Positions 56,250-64,000 of a DNA stretch of 64,000 nucleotides are shown piece by piece. Each line of letters opens with the position of its first letter. The first letter of the stretch is position 1. Source of the stretch: Nostoc sp. WHI (GTDB lineage Bacteria > Cyanobacteriota > Cyanobacteriia > Cyanobacteriales > Nostocaceae). The DNA lies in the NCBI RefSeq assembly GCF_015714725.1, contig NZ_WBKM01000005.1, positions 1-64,000 of the forward strand, read 5' to 3'. The notes below the pieces were generated by a model. It was given only the letters and a program-made list of their open reading frames with translations, made no database searches and was not told the DNA's origin. Made by a program: the position numbers and the translations under genes.

Positions 56250-56355
56250 ATCTCCCAGGCTTTTTTCCCGCCGTGTGGCCAGTTTTTCCCAAACTGGGTG
56301 CTTCTCTTGTACCAGTTATTTAACTTTCAAACTGTTAAAGCGGAACCCTAGAAGC
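56250..56355 (-). promoter_or_regulatory. Guanidine-I (ykkC) riboswitch
   Basis: Read on the minus strand, the leader contains the conserved blocks in order: CTAGGGTTCCG, ACTGGTACAAGAG and ACACGGCGGGAAAAAAGCC, then TGGGAGA. P1 forms between TTCTAGG and CCTGGGA. P1a forms between TTTAAC and GTTAAA, the variable P2 hairpin between CCAGTTT and AAACTGG, and P3 between GGC and GCC. It ends 80 nt before the gdmH ATG. No clear downstream terminator with a U-run was found, so control could be translational or by another fold. Gene context supports guanidine rather than ppGpp or PRPP as ligand. Confidence 0.93.
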
Positions 56356-57032
56356 TATTAATTTTTACCCAATTGCTAGTAGTCGTTTTTGTTTTTGGTT
56401 TTTTATACTCAAGTTTATAAATATCAAAAGGTTTTGAGATAAAAAGTATCATAAGTTACAAAAATCTCCAAATTTTCTAAATTGACAAGGCGATCGCTTT
56501 GGTCAATAATGAAGTATTTTTGTCCTTCAACCTGCTACACAGGTAGTAAGATTACATCATCTTGATGAATTTTACATAGTTTTACCTCAAGGGGATAAGT
56601 ACAAACCCCACTTTGCTTTTAATCTTAAGTTTGGTTTAATTTTGGTACAACCTTTGGCAGAGTAGGACATTGGGAATTGGCTAAACAGGGCATGGGGCAT
56701 TAAGAAAACTTTTTTCTAGTCCTCATTTCCCACTCCCCTAATTGACAAAAGATATCGTCATATTAAATTTACGGGGTATTTTGAAAACTTTACTCGCCAA
56801 TTATGCGCTAGATAAGTTAAAGATTGAAATAGCTGGAAATTCACACTCAGCGTTCCCCTAACTTATCCTTTAGAAAGGACTGCACCCTAAGTTAAGCGGA
56901 TTTTCGCCCTAACGGGCAGTTTGTGTGAGGATTAAATCACCGCTCTAAGCGTGACGTTTTATCTTGACAATTTGCAAAAATTACCTCAATTTGACTGTTT
57001 AGCTTAGCAGCTATTCTTTTTTTGAAATTTCC
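56356..57032. other. Divergent intergenic region between guanidine operon and topA
   Basis: 677 bp with no supported gene. The left part must carry the promoter of the riboswitch transcript (AT-rich on the minus strand). A HIP1-like site lies near 56491. The right part holds the stem-rich block at 56841-56928 and a TTGACA hexamer at 56964 that could be a -35 box for topA, although no good -10 box is seen at the right spacing. Confidence 0.5.
56841..56928 (+). ncRNA. Candidate structured RNA element upstream of topA
   Basis: Perfect complements nest into a three-way-junction-like fold: outer stem TCACAC (56841-56846) with GTGTGA (56923-56928). Inside, TAACTTA (56859-56865) pairs with TAAGTTA (56888-56894) and abuts a TCCTTT/AAAGGA hairpin. 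A second hairpin is GCCC-TAAC-GGGC (56906-56917). A small CGCT/AGCG hairpin follows near 56941. The strand is uncertain. It could be a topA leader, a small RNA or a repeat element; read by eye only. Confidence 0.35.
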
Positions 57033-59684
57033 ATGTCAACTCTTGTCATCGTCGAATCTCCAACCAAAGCTCGTACCATTCGCAACTACCTGCCATCAGG
57101 CTATCGGGTGGAGGCATCTATGGGTCATGTACGTGACCTACCCCAGTCGGCTAGTGAAATTCCCGCCGCTATCAAAGGGGAAACATGGGCGCAGTTAGGG
57201 GTAAATGTGGACGCCGACTTTGAACCGGTATATGTTGTCCCGAAAGACAAAAAGAAAATTGTCACCCTGCTCAAAGAAGCCCTCAAAGATGTAGATGAAC
57301 TGATTCTGGCAACTGACGAAGACCGGGAAGGTGAAAGCATTAGTTGGCATTTATACCAACTGCTGAAGCCGAAAGTTCCGACTAAGCGGATGGTGTTTCA
57401 CGAAATTACCCAAGAGGCGATCAAAAAATCTCTGAAAAACTGCCGCGACATCGATGAGCAGTTGGTTCGCGCCCAAGAAACGCGGCGGATTTTAGATCGA
57501 CTGGTGGGCTATACTCTGTCTCCTCTGCTATGGAAAAAAATCGCCTGGGGATTATCTGCTGGGCGGGTGCAATCTGTAGCCGTGCGACTCTTAGTTATTA
57601 AGGAACGCCAACGCCGCGCTTTCCATGAGGGTACATATTGGGATTTGAAAGCTAGTTTGTCAAAGGAAAAAACCCCCTTTGGTGCCCAGTTGGTAACATT
57701 GGGAGGAGCCAAAATAGCTAATGGTAGCGATTTTGACGCAGCGACTGGACAAATTACCGCAGGTCGCAATGTCTTGTTGCTGAACGAAGACCAAGCGGTA
57801 GCCCTCAAGGAACGCCTGACTGGAAAAACCTGGAGTGTTAGCGATATCGAGGAACGTCCAGTAACGCGCAAACCCTCGCCACCGTTCACCACCTCGACGT
57901 TGCAACAAGAATCTAACCGAAAACTGCGCCTCTCAGCCCGTGACACGATGCGGGTTGCCCAGAATTTGTACGAGCAGGGGTATATTACCTATATGCGGAC
58001 AGATTCGGTGCATTTGTCAGATCAGGCGATCGCAGCTGCTCGTAGTTGTGTAGAAAAGCTGTATGGTAAATCATACCTCAGTCCCGAACCTCGGCAATAC
58101 ACTACCAAATCCAAAGGCGCGCAAGAAGCGCACGAAGCAATTCGCCCAGCCGGTAGCACCTTCCGCACCCCCCAAGAAACTGGTTTGGGCGGTCGGGAAC
58201 TTGCCCTCTACGATTTGATTTGGAAGCGTACCGTCGCCTGCCAAATGGCTGATTCTCGCCAAACTCAAATTAGCGTCCAATTGCAAGTCGAGGACGCTGG
58301 ATTCCGGTCTTCTGGCAAACGGATTGAATTTCCCGGATACTTACGTGCCTACGTCGAAGGTTCAGACGACCCAGAAGCAGCACTGGAAGACCAGGAAGTA
58401 ATTTTGCCGAATCTGAAAGTGGGAGATCATCCGAATTGTACAGAATTGGAAGCAGTTGGTCACGAAACCCAACCGCCAGCTAGGTACACTGAAGCTACTT
58501 TGGTAAAAACCTTAGAAAGCGAAGGTATCGGTCGTCCTAGTACCTACGCCAGCATCATTGGCACCATAATCGACAAGGGTTACTCCCAATTGGTGACTAA
58601 TGCCCTCATCCCCACCTTTACTGCTTTCGCTGTCACCGACTTGCTGGAAAAACATTTCCCCGACATCGTAGATCCCAGTTTTACCTCGAAAATGGAGCAA
58701 ACCCTTGATGACATTGCCACAGGTGAAGCGAAATGGCTACCCTACTTGCGGGAATTCTATCTAGGAGAGAAAGGTCTGGAAACCTTAGTTAGAGAGCAGG
58801 AAAGTCAAATTGATGCCACCAAAGCTAGGACTGTAGAACTGGAGAATTTAGACGCCAAAGTCCGCATTGGTAAATATGGCCCTTACATTGAAGTCGAAAA
58901 TGGTAACGGTGTTATTACTGCCTCAATTCCCAAAGACCTGACACCAGCCGACCTCGACCCCAAACAGGTAGAAGTATTGCTGCGGCAAAAAATCACAGGC
59001 CCTGACCAGGTAGGTCGGCATCCCGAAACTGGTGAACCGATTTATGTGAAAATTGGTGCTTATGGGCCATACGTCCAATTGGGTGACAAGACCGACGAAA
59101 ACCCCAAACCTAAACAAGCCTCCCTACTCAAAGGTGTTACCCCAGAAACTGTTACCCTGGAAATGGCTGTTGGTCTGTTGGCGCTACCCCGGACATTGGG
59201 AGTTCATCCAATGACTAATGGCAAAATCCAAGCAAGTTTGGGGCGCTTTGGCCCTTATGTCGTTCATGACCAGGGTAAAGAAGGGAAAGACTACCGCTCA
59301 CTCAAAGCTGCGGATAATGTATTGACAATTACCGTAGAACGTGCCTTGGAATTGTTGTCTGAACCAAAAAAAGGACGTAGTTCCACCAGCAGCAAGTCCA
59401 AGGCAGCCTTACGCGAATTGGGTACGCATCCAGAAGACAGTGAAACAATCAACATTTACGACGGCCCCTATGGCCCTTACATTAAGCATGGCAAAACTAA
59501 TGTGAGTATCCCAGAAGGTCAATCGGTTGAAAATATAACGCTGGCTGAGGCATTGAAATTGTTGGAGAGTAAAGCATCGACAGCAAAATCGACTCGCAAA
59601 ACGAGTAAATCAACGACTTCTAAATCTAAGTCAACTGCTAAGTCATCAACGACTACTGCGAAAAAGAAAAGCACAGAAGGCTAG
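57033..59684 (+). CDS. topA: DNA topoisomerase I
   Basis: An 883-aa type IA topoisomerase. The Toprim domain opens with [10 protein letters not shown] and holds the acidic DEDREGE motif (near residue 97). The catalytic Tyr is Tyr320 in [10 protein letters not shown]. The C-terminal part has several repeats of the 'KYGPYI / RFGPYV' type without zinc-finger cysteines, followed by a Ser/Thr/Lys-rich tail of about 40 residues. This layout is usual for cyanobacterial TopA. It relaxes negative supercoils. It is transcribed divergently from the guanidine operon, with a long leader region. Confidence 0.97.
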   Translation: MSTLVIVESPTKARTIRNYLPSGYRVEASMGHVRDLPQSASEIPAAIKGETWAQLGVNVDADFEPVYVVPKDKKKIVTLLKEALKDVDELILATDEDREGESISWHLYQLLKPKVPTKRMVFHEITQEAIKKSLKNCRDIDEQLVRAQETRRILDRLVGYTLSPLLWKKIAWGLSAGRVQSVAVRLLVIKERQRRAFHEGTYWDLKASLSKEKTPFGAQLVTLGGAKIANGSDFDAATGQITAGRNVLLLNEDQAVALKERLTGKTWSVSDIEERPVTRKPSPPFTTSTLQQESNRKLRLSARDTMRVAQNLYEQGYITYMRTDSVHLSDQAIAAARSCVEKLYGKSYLSPEPRQYTTKSKGAQEAHEAIRPAGSTFRTPQETGLGGRELALYDLIWKRTVACQMADSRQTQISVQLQVEDAGFRSSGKRIEFPGYLRAYVEGSDDPEAALEDQEVILPNLKVGDHPNCTELEAVGHETQPPARYTEATLVKTLESEGIGRPSTYASIIGTIIDKGYSQLVTNALIPTFTAFAVTDLLEKHFPDIVDPSFTSKMEQTLDDIATGEAKWLPYLREFYLGEKGLETLVREQESQIDATKARTVELENLDAKVRIGKYGPYIEVENGNGVITASIPKDLTPADLDPKQVEVLLRQKITGPDQVGRHPETGEPIYVKIGAYGPYVQLGDKTDENPKPKQASLLKGVTPETVTLEMAVGLLALPRTLGVHPMTNGKIQASLGRFGPYVVHDQGKEGKDYRSLKAADNVLTITVERALELLSEPKKGRSSTSSKSKAALRELGTHPEDSETINIYDGPYGPYIKHGKTNVSIPEGQSVENITLAEALKLLESKASTAKSTRKTSKSTTSKSKSTAKSSTTTAKKKSTEG

Positions 59685-59690
59685 TTACAA

Positions 59691-59731
59691 GTCAAGAGTC
59701 AGACTCTTGACCCTTGATCCCGTCCTTCGGG
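59691..59731 (+). terminator. Tandem hairpins after topA
   Basis: GTCAAGAGTC and GACTCTTGAC are exact complements around one base, starting 7 bp after the topA stop. A second hairpin CCCG-TCCTT-CGGG follows at 59719-59731. A T-run is lacking, so this is a probable, not certain, terminator. Confidence 0.5.
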
Positions 59732-59927
59732 AGATGGAGTTTGTTAGGTTGCGAATGTGATACTCTAAGAATTAAAATAGAAGACAGACACCAAATTTTA
59801 GAAGTGACTCATGCCCCAAATACGGGAGTAAGTGTTAGCTTAAGTGAAAGCCACAGGTGCGAAATACGTCATTTTCTGCGTACCTGTTAATCAAAATTGA
59901 GGTAGTATCTCAGGAGCGGTCAGTTTA

Positions 59928-60068
59928 ATGGACTATATAGAAAAAGTGCTGGAAAAGCTTAAAGAATTAGCTCGTAGGCTAATTGATAGCCTGTTTGGGC
60001 CAGAGGCTGAACAGGAACCGGAACTGATTCCGATTCCTGTGAACGATCGCTCGCGTCGTCGCCACTAG
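59928..60068 (+). CDS. Small conserved-looking protein, 46 aa
   Basis: ATG 59928 with AGGAG 11 bp upstream; the product opens MDYIEKVLEKLKELARRLID and ends in a basic RSRRRH. The N-terminal half is an amphipathic helix and the middle is acidic and Pro-rich (EPELIPIPV). The stop lies 6 bp before the aroQ GTG, so the two are probably cotranscribed. No function is known. The ribosome site, codon use and tight spacing argue that it is real. Confidence 0.65.
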   Translation: MDYIEKVLEKLKELARRLIDSLFGPEAEQEPELIPIPVNDRSRRRH

Positions 60069-60074
60069 CCCCAA

Positions 60075-60536
60075 GTGCTAAACTCGACATTGCAACCCTT
60101 AAGCATTCTGGCACTGCATGGGCCTAACTTAAATTTGCTAGGACAGCGAGAACCAGGAATTTATGGTTCCTTGACATTAGCTGAAATTAACCGCCTGTTA
60201 GAAGAAGAAGGATTAAAGTTACAGGCGAAAGTTTTTCCTGTGCAGTCAAATCATGAAGGAATTTTGGTAGATAGTATTCATGGCGCATTAGGACAATATC
60301 AGGGAATTTTGATTAACGCAGGAGCATATACTCACACAAGTGTGGCATTGCGAGACGCGATCGCTGGTGTTAACCTACCGACAGTAGAAGTCCATCTGAG
60401 TAATATTTACCGCCGGGAAGATTTTCGCCATCATTCGTACATCGCCCCCGTAGCCATTGGGCAAATCAGTGGTTTTGGCGTCCAAAGTTACTTGTTGGGT
60501 TTACAGGCGTTGGTGAATCATTTAAGAAGCACATAG
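60075..60536 (+). CDS. aroQ: 3-dehydroquinate dehydratase, type II
   Basis: A 153-aa protein from GTG 60075. Type II signatures are clear: [20 protein letters not shown] (with the catalytic Tyr in the flexible lid), [23 protein letters not shown] with the catalytic His, and [18 protein letters not shown] for substrate binding. It converts 3-dehydroquinate to 3-dehydroshikimate in the shikimate pathway and normally works as a dodecamer. Length is typical of the family. It follows the 46-aa gene. Confidence 0.96.
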   Translation: MLNSTLQPLSILALHGPNLNLLGQREPGIYGSLTLAEINRLLEEEGLKLQAKVFPVQSNHEGILVDSIHGALGQYQGILINAGAYTHTSVALRDAIAGVNLPTVEVHLSNIYRREDFRHHSYIAPVAIGQISGFGVQSYLLGLQALVNHLRST

Positions 60537-60540
60537 CATG

Positions 60541-60764
60541 AAAAATGGGCGTTGCTGATTAATAGGATGAATTTTGTTTCGCGCAAAGGCAAGGCAGCGC
60601 GTTGGGCGGGTTTCCCGACTTGTAGCGACTGCCGCGCAAAGACGCAAAGAATCTATCTTTAGTTTTGAACAAAAATCACAATTCATGCCGCAAATATGCA
60701 ACGCCGAAAAATGAATTTATTTTGGATTTCGGATTAACTTTTTCAATCTAAAATCCAAAATTGT
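60541..60764. repeat. Dispersed palindromic repeat block downstream of aroQ
   Basis: The stretch 60578-60650 contains GCGCAAAG units interrupted by a GC-rich piece (GGCAGCGCGTTGGGCGGG ... GACTGCCGCGC) whose ends are partly complementary (GGCAG/CTGCC). This looks like a dispersed repeat inserted in a GCGCAAAG tandem tract. An ATCTAAAATCCAAAATT repeat-like end lies before the next start. Confidence 0.6.
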
Positions 60765-61709
60765 ATGCGTTACTCTCCTATAAGTCGGTTTAGAGGTACT
60801 TTCCTGGGAGCATTCCTGGGGGAAAGTTTAGCCTCTGGTGGTAAAATACAGTTTCAGAGTTACCTGGATTTGGGTAGAATGGCGGTTCCGGGTACTCAGA
60901 GCTTGATTGCGTTGGGCAGATTAGATTTAGATGATTGGATAGGGCGTCAGCAACAAGAATCTCTTCATTTAGTACCAGATGATGACATATCGATAAAAAT
61001 AATTATTGCCACACTACCAGTAGCACTTTTTTTTCACGAAAATCCAATTAAGCTCCGACAAAACTTGCTGGATATGCTAAAAATCTGGGAAAATGACCCA
61101 GTAGTACGGGATGGAACACTAGCAGTAGGATATGCGATCGCTCTTGCCGTGACTGAAAAACTTGACCCTTTAACTCTCATCCCGCAAATAATTTCTTTTA
61201 TCGGAGAAACACCGACATCAATACCAAAAAAATTATTAAGAGTCCAAAGTTTATTAGAGCAAGGGGCTGGATTGTCAAGGGCACAAGCTGAGTTTGTTAG
61301 GGAAGAAAAACTCAGTAACACTATTTCTATGTCATTTTACTGCTTTTTGAGTACCTTGGAAGACTTTCGCCTTGCAGTTTTGCAGGCTACTCACAATAGC
61401 AATTCTAAAGTGCAAGATGCTACGCGTCTAAGCTCACAGGCTACAGGGGTAATTACTGGTGCTTTATCAGGAGCATATAACAGTATAGGTGGAATTCCCA
61501 TAAGTTGGCAAGTCTTGCTCTTGCAGAGAAATTCTTCAGCATGGGGACTAACTAGCTTTTCCCAAATGTTAGAATTGGCTGATGCACTTGTGGCGGTGTG
61601 GTCAGGAATATATAATTTTGCTCTGCATCCAAGTAAATTAACAGAGGAGGGATCTGAGGTGGGTTTGCTTTCAGTTTACGCAGCTCCTCGCGTTATTCGA
61701 TCGCGTTAG
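60765..61709 (+). CDS. ADP-ribosylglycohydrolase-like protein, probably inactive
   Basis: A 314-aa protein. The N-terminus (RFRGTFLGAFLGESL) and the C-terminal ATGVITGALSGAYNSIGGIPISW fit the all-helical ADP-ribosylglycohydrolase fold, whose members start with GxxxGxxxGDALG and end with a GAxxGAxxGxxxIP segment. The metal-binding DTD expected before that last segment is replaced by ATRLSSQ, and the early GDALG acidic residue is also changed, so catalysis is unlikely. Such cyanobacterial relatives have no assigned role. Start ATG 60765. Confidence 0.6.
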   Translation: MRYSPISRFRGTFLGAFLGESLASGGKIQFQSYLDLGRMAVPGTQSLIALGRLDLDDWIGRQQQESLHLVPDDDISIKIIIATLPVALFFHENPIKLRQNLLDMLKIWENDPVVRDGTLAVGYAIALAVTEKLDPLTLIPQIISFIGETPTSIPKKLLRVQSLLEQGAGLSRAQAEFVREEKLSNTISMSFYCFLSTLEDFRLAVLQATHNSNSKVQDATRLSSQATGVITGALSGAYNSIGGIPISWQVLLLQRNSSAWGLTSFSQMLELADALVAVWSGIYNFALHPSKLTEEGSEVGLLSVYAAPRVIRSR

Positions 61710-61718
61710 TTAACAATC

Positions 61719-61756
61719 ATTACGAATTACGAATTACGAATTACGAATTACGAATT
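61719..61756. repeat. Heptameric tandem repeat (ATTACGA)x5
   Basis: Five perfect ATTACGA units plus ATT begin 10 bp after the preceding stop. The same unit occurs inside apnA. Confidence 0.9.
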
Positions 61757-61865
61757 GTTAATTAGTCCTTACCACCGTAGTTGCAATAGCAACAGCCACA
61801 GATCAAACTTCCCTGATAATTGTCTTTTTTTGAGCTATCAAAGTCGGCAATTGCAGGCAGAGATA

Positions 61866-64000
61866 ATGAAAATGGAGCAATTTTTGCAGTTTTTGACTAA
61901 GCACTTGACTCATTGGCGGCGACAGTACAAAGCACTACGTCGTAAGGGAAAGTTAATCAGAAGTCCCAAAGGTAAAAGCCATAGAAGGGAACTTCTAAGC
62001 ACTATGCTTAAGAATGTACTTCTGTTTTTATCAAAAATCAATGACAAAAGCGTAGGCATAGCCAACCGTAGGCATCGCCGACAACAAGAGAGAGCGCTAA
62101 AGTCAAAGGCAAAATCAGTCCAAACTAAGAGTAGTATTTATGCAGTCACTTTAGACTGGGTGCATAAAAAACGTTCTTCGGTGATTTTAGCGATCGCTAT
62201 AGTATCTCTTATAAGTATTATTGGACACAAGTTATATAACCAAACTCAACTCCAAGTAGGAAATCCTGCGCCTCAGACAATTAGAGCGCCCTATACAGCT
62301 AGCATCGAAGATCAGAAAAAAACAGAAGCCGAGCGGAAAGCCATCAGTAAAAGTTCTATCCAAGTATTGATGGTTAAAGCACAAATCAACGAACAAATCA
62401 ACGAAGATTTGCAACAATTTCTAGACGATGGCAACGAAGTTCGCGCTGTTGCTGGATCTTTTCCTTTTTTTGATTCTGTAGTTTTGTCCATCTCTACCCA
62501 GCGTTACCTCCGCTCTTGTCTGGACTCGGAATGGCAAGCACTGCTAGTAGCTCTGAAAAATGGTAGAAATCAGCAGAAGAAAGGCACAGGACGAATTGCC
62601 GCTTCATCGATAGCTACCCTTAATCAGCAACCCCAGCCGCGCAAGACACCCAAAGCTGATTCCCAGAGTTTAGAAGAAACAGAGCCAATTGATTTTTCTC
62701 AAAACATTGATTTTACTCAAGCAGTAGCAAAACTAGCAGCTTACCGCGTCACAACTTCTGAGAAAAACTTGTCTTTATTGATTGCCCAAATTTCCCAAGC
62801 ACGCCAAAGATACATCCAAGCTACTGCCAAACTTTTACAGTTGGAGACTGGTAGCCCAGAAGCAGTATATGAAGAATCTCTCCTTTTGGATTTGTCAGAT
62901 GTGGAGTGGGAAAAAACACAAATGGGAATCCATCAGAGTACAGAGCGGATTCTTACCCAAGGTATTCCAGAGGGACTGCCAAAAAATATCTTAGAAGATG
63001 CGGTGAGCTTACAATTGCAGACTTTTGTACCAGAATTCGCTGAACCTTTAGCAAGGAACCTGTTGTTAGCTGTACTCAGACCGAATCTGCAAAAAGATGA
63101 AGAACAAACGAGAGAAAACGCTCAAAAAGCTGCGGCTGGTGTGTCACCCGTGATGGTGAAGGTACAGCATGGTGAGGTAATTGTCAAAAAAGGAGAACAG
63201 ATTACTGGATGGAACTTTGAGGTGCTGGAACATTATCACCTGATTCGTCGGGAGGTAAAATGGCAGGGATTGGCGAAGTTAGGAGGCGTTATTGCGATCG
63301 CCATTGGCATTTTTGTCTGGGTAGAACGGCATATCAATTACGAATTGCGGCAACGCGATCGCCTATTAGTGTTATTGCTGACTTTGAGTGTGCCAGGAGT
63401 GATCACAATGGGATTGCCTTATACCACCTGGAGTACCCTTGGTTTATTGTTGGGAAGCTTTTATGGCCCCACTTTGGGAATGACAGTTGTCGGATTGCTG
63501 TTGCCGATATTAGTAATTAGTTTAGATATGAGCAAGACTGCACTTTTAGCTGGTGCAGGGGGGGGAATATTAGCCAGTTACATAGCACAACGATTGCGAT
63601 CGCGCGAAGAATTGGCATTATTGGGTGTTGCGATCGCTTTAACTCAGGGCGGCATTTATCTGGTTGTTAAAGTCTTAATTGGTCAAGCATTTGGTTCAAC
63701 TTGGTATATTGTTCTCCGAGAAGCCGGATTGTTTGCTTTATCCGGCTTAGGCTGGAGTATTGTCGCCTTAGGCTTGAGTCCTTATTTAGAAAAACTTTTT
63801 GATTTAGTCACTCCCATCCGTTTAGCAGAACTGGCAAATCCCAACCGCTCTTTATTAAAACGACTCGCTAGGGAGACTCCGGGAACTTTTCAACATACGC
63901 TGTCTGTGGCTACCCTTGCCGAAGCTGCTGCCAAAGAACTGGGATGCAACGTTGAACTAGTCAGGGCTGGGACATTATATCACGATATTGGCAAAATGCA
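61866..64000 (+). CDS. 7TM-HD phosphodiesterase (PgpH-like), 3'-truncated
   Basis: An open frame from ATG 61866 (or 61872) runs to the end of the window without a stop, about 711 codons. Residues 1-100 are basic and cytoplasmic. One membrane helix sits near 103-118 (SSVILAIAIVSLISIIG). An extracytoplasmic 7TMR-HDED-like region follows (about 120-455, with NPAPQTIRAPYTASIED near its start), then a multi-helix membrane block (about 467-640). The HD domain begins with FQHTLSVATLAEAA and HDIGK at the very end. PgpH-type proteins hydrolyse c-di-AMP, and the cyanobacterial homologue is expected to do so. A 21-bp element splits a HIP1 site in frame (62053-62073) in the basic N-terminal region. Confidence 0.9.
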   Translation, partial: MKMEQFLQFLTKHLTHWRRQYKALRRKGKLIRSPKGKSHRRELLSTMLKNVLLFLSKINDKSVGIANRRHRRQQERALKSKAKSVQTKSSIYAVTLDWVHKKRSSVILAIAIVSLISIIGHKLYNQTQLQVGNPAPQTIRAPYTASIEDQKKTEAERKAISKSSIQVLMVKAQINEQINEDLQQFLDDGNEVRAVAGSFPFFDSVVLSISTQRYLRSCLDSEWQALLVALKNGRNQQKKGTGRIAASSIATLNQQPQPRKTPKADSQSLEETEPIDFSQNIDFTQAVAKLAAYRVTTSEKNLSLLIAQISQARQRYIQATAKLLQLETGSPEAVYEESLLLDLSDVEWEKTQMGIHQSTERILTQGIPEGLPKNILEDAVSLQLQTFVPEFAEPLARNLLLAVLRPNLQKDEEQTRENAQKAAAGVSPVMVKVQHGEVIVKKGEQITGWNFEVLEHYHLIRREVKWQGLAKLGGVIAIAIGIFVWVERHINYELRQRDRLLVLLLTLSVPGVITMGLPYTTWSTLGLLLGSFYGPTLGMTVVGLLLPILVISLDMSKTALLAGAGGGILASYIAQRLRSREELALLGVAIALTQGGIYLVVKVLIGQAFGSTWYIVLREAGLFALSGLGWSIVALGLSPYLEKLFDLVTPIRLAELANPNRSLLKRLARETPGTFQHTLSVATLAEAAAKELGCNVELVRAGTLYHDIGKM
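62053..62073. repeat. 21-bp element inserted in a HIP1-type octamer (in frame, PgpH-like gene)
   Basis: AAAGCG, then 21 bp (starts TAGGCATAGCC, ends CGTAGGC), then ATCGCC. Excision would leave GCGATCGC. It adds seven residues to a poorly structured N-terminal region. Confidence 0.8.

Overview
The window looks like chromosomal DNA of a filamentous, heterocyst-type cyanobacterium (Nostoc/Anabaena group). The signs are very frequent GCGATCGC (HIP1) octamers, heptameric short tandem repeats (ATTCAAA, ATTACGA, GATTTTA), small dispersed palindromic repeats, a GUN4-domain gene, WD40/STAND genes and two large NRPS loci. No database search was run. Family names rest on motifs and gene order read directly from the sequence.

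Layout. (1) 1-13.3 kb: the 3' end of an NRPS locus. It has a truncated module, a C-A-(N-methyltransferase)-PCP module with an aromatic-type A-domain code, a docking-domain C-A-PCP-TE protein with a clear Val code, a methyltransferase, an SDR-fold protein without the usual active site, and an SbmA/BacA-like ABC exporter. N-Me-aromatic followed by Val and TE, plus this exporter type, fits a cyanopeptolin-type depsipeptide pathway (inference). (2) 13.4-25.4 kb: an accessory island. It holds an HExxH metallopeptidase-like protein, a four-gene minus-strand operon in which STAND NTPases and WD40 propellers sit on separate polypeptides, a divergent LamG-patatin lipase, and a small glycine-rich membrane protein. 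(3) 26.1-48.8 kb: a complete six-module NRPS (A-PCP-C-A-PCP-E / C-A-PCP / C-A-PCP-C-A-MT-PCP / C-A-PCP-TE). This is the anabaenopeptin synthetase layout, interrupted by a Uma2-family gene. (4) 48.9-51.1 kb: a GUN4-domain protein and an unknown protein. (5) 51.1-56.4 kb, minus strand: a guanidine-I riboswitch followed by a Ni-dependent guanidine hydrolase gene, two HypA/HypB-like nickel chaperone genes and a three-gene ABC importer. (6) 57-64 kb: housekeeping genes: topA, a 46-aa protein, aroQ, a degenerate ADP-ribosylglycohydrolase-like protein, and the start of a 7TM-HD (PgpH-type) phosphodiesterase gene that runs off the end.

How the parts relate. Both NRPS lines end the same way: an N-methylating module hands its chain to a TubC-docked C-A-PCP-TE protein. 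Both predicted product classes are known protease inhibitors. Only one exporter gene is visible and it may serve both. The guanidine operon is a self-contained sense-import-hydrolyse unit. The best candidate for a little-described system is the split STAND/WD40 operon with the LamG-patatin neighbour. The most striking sequence-level pattern is a set of 21-24 bp elements inserted in frame at the same point inside HIP1 octamers of unrelated genes.
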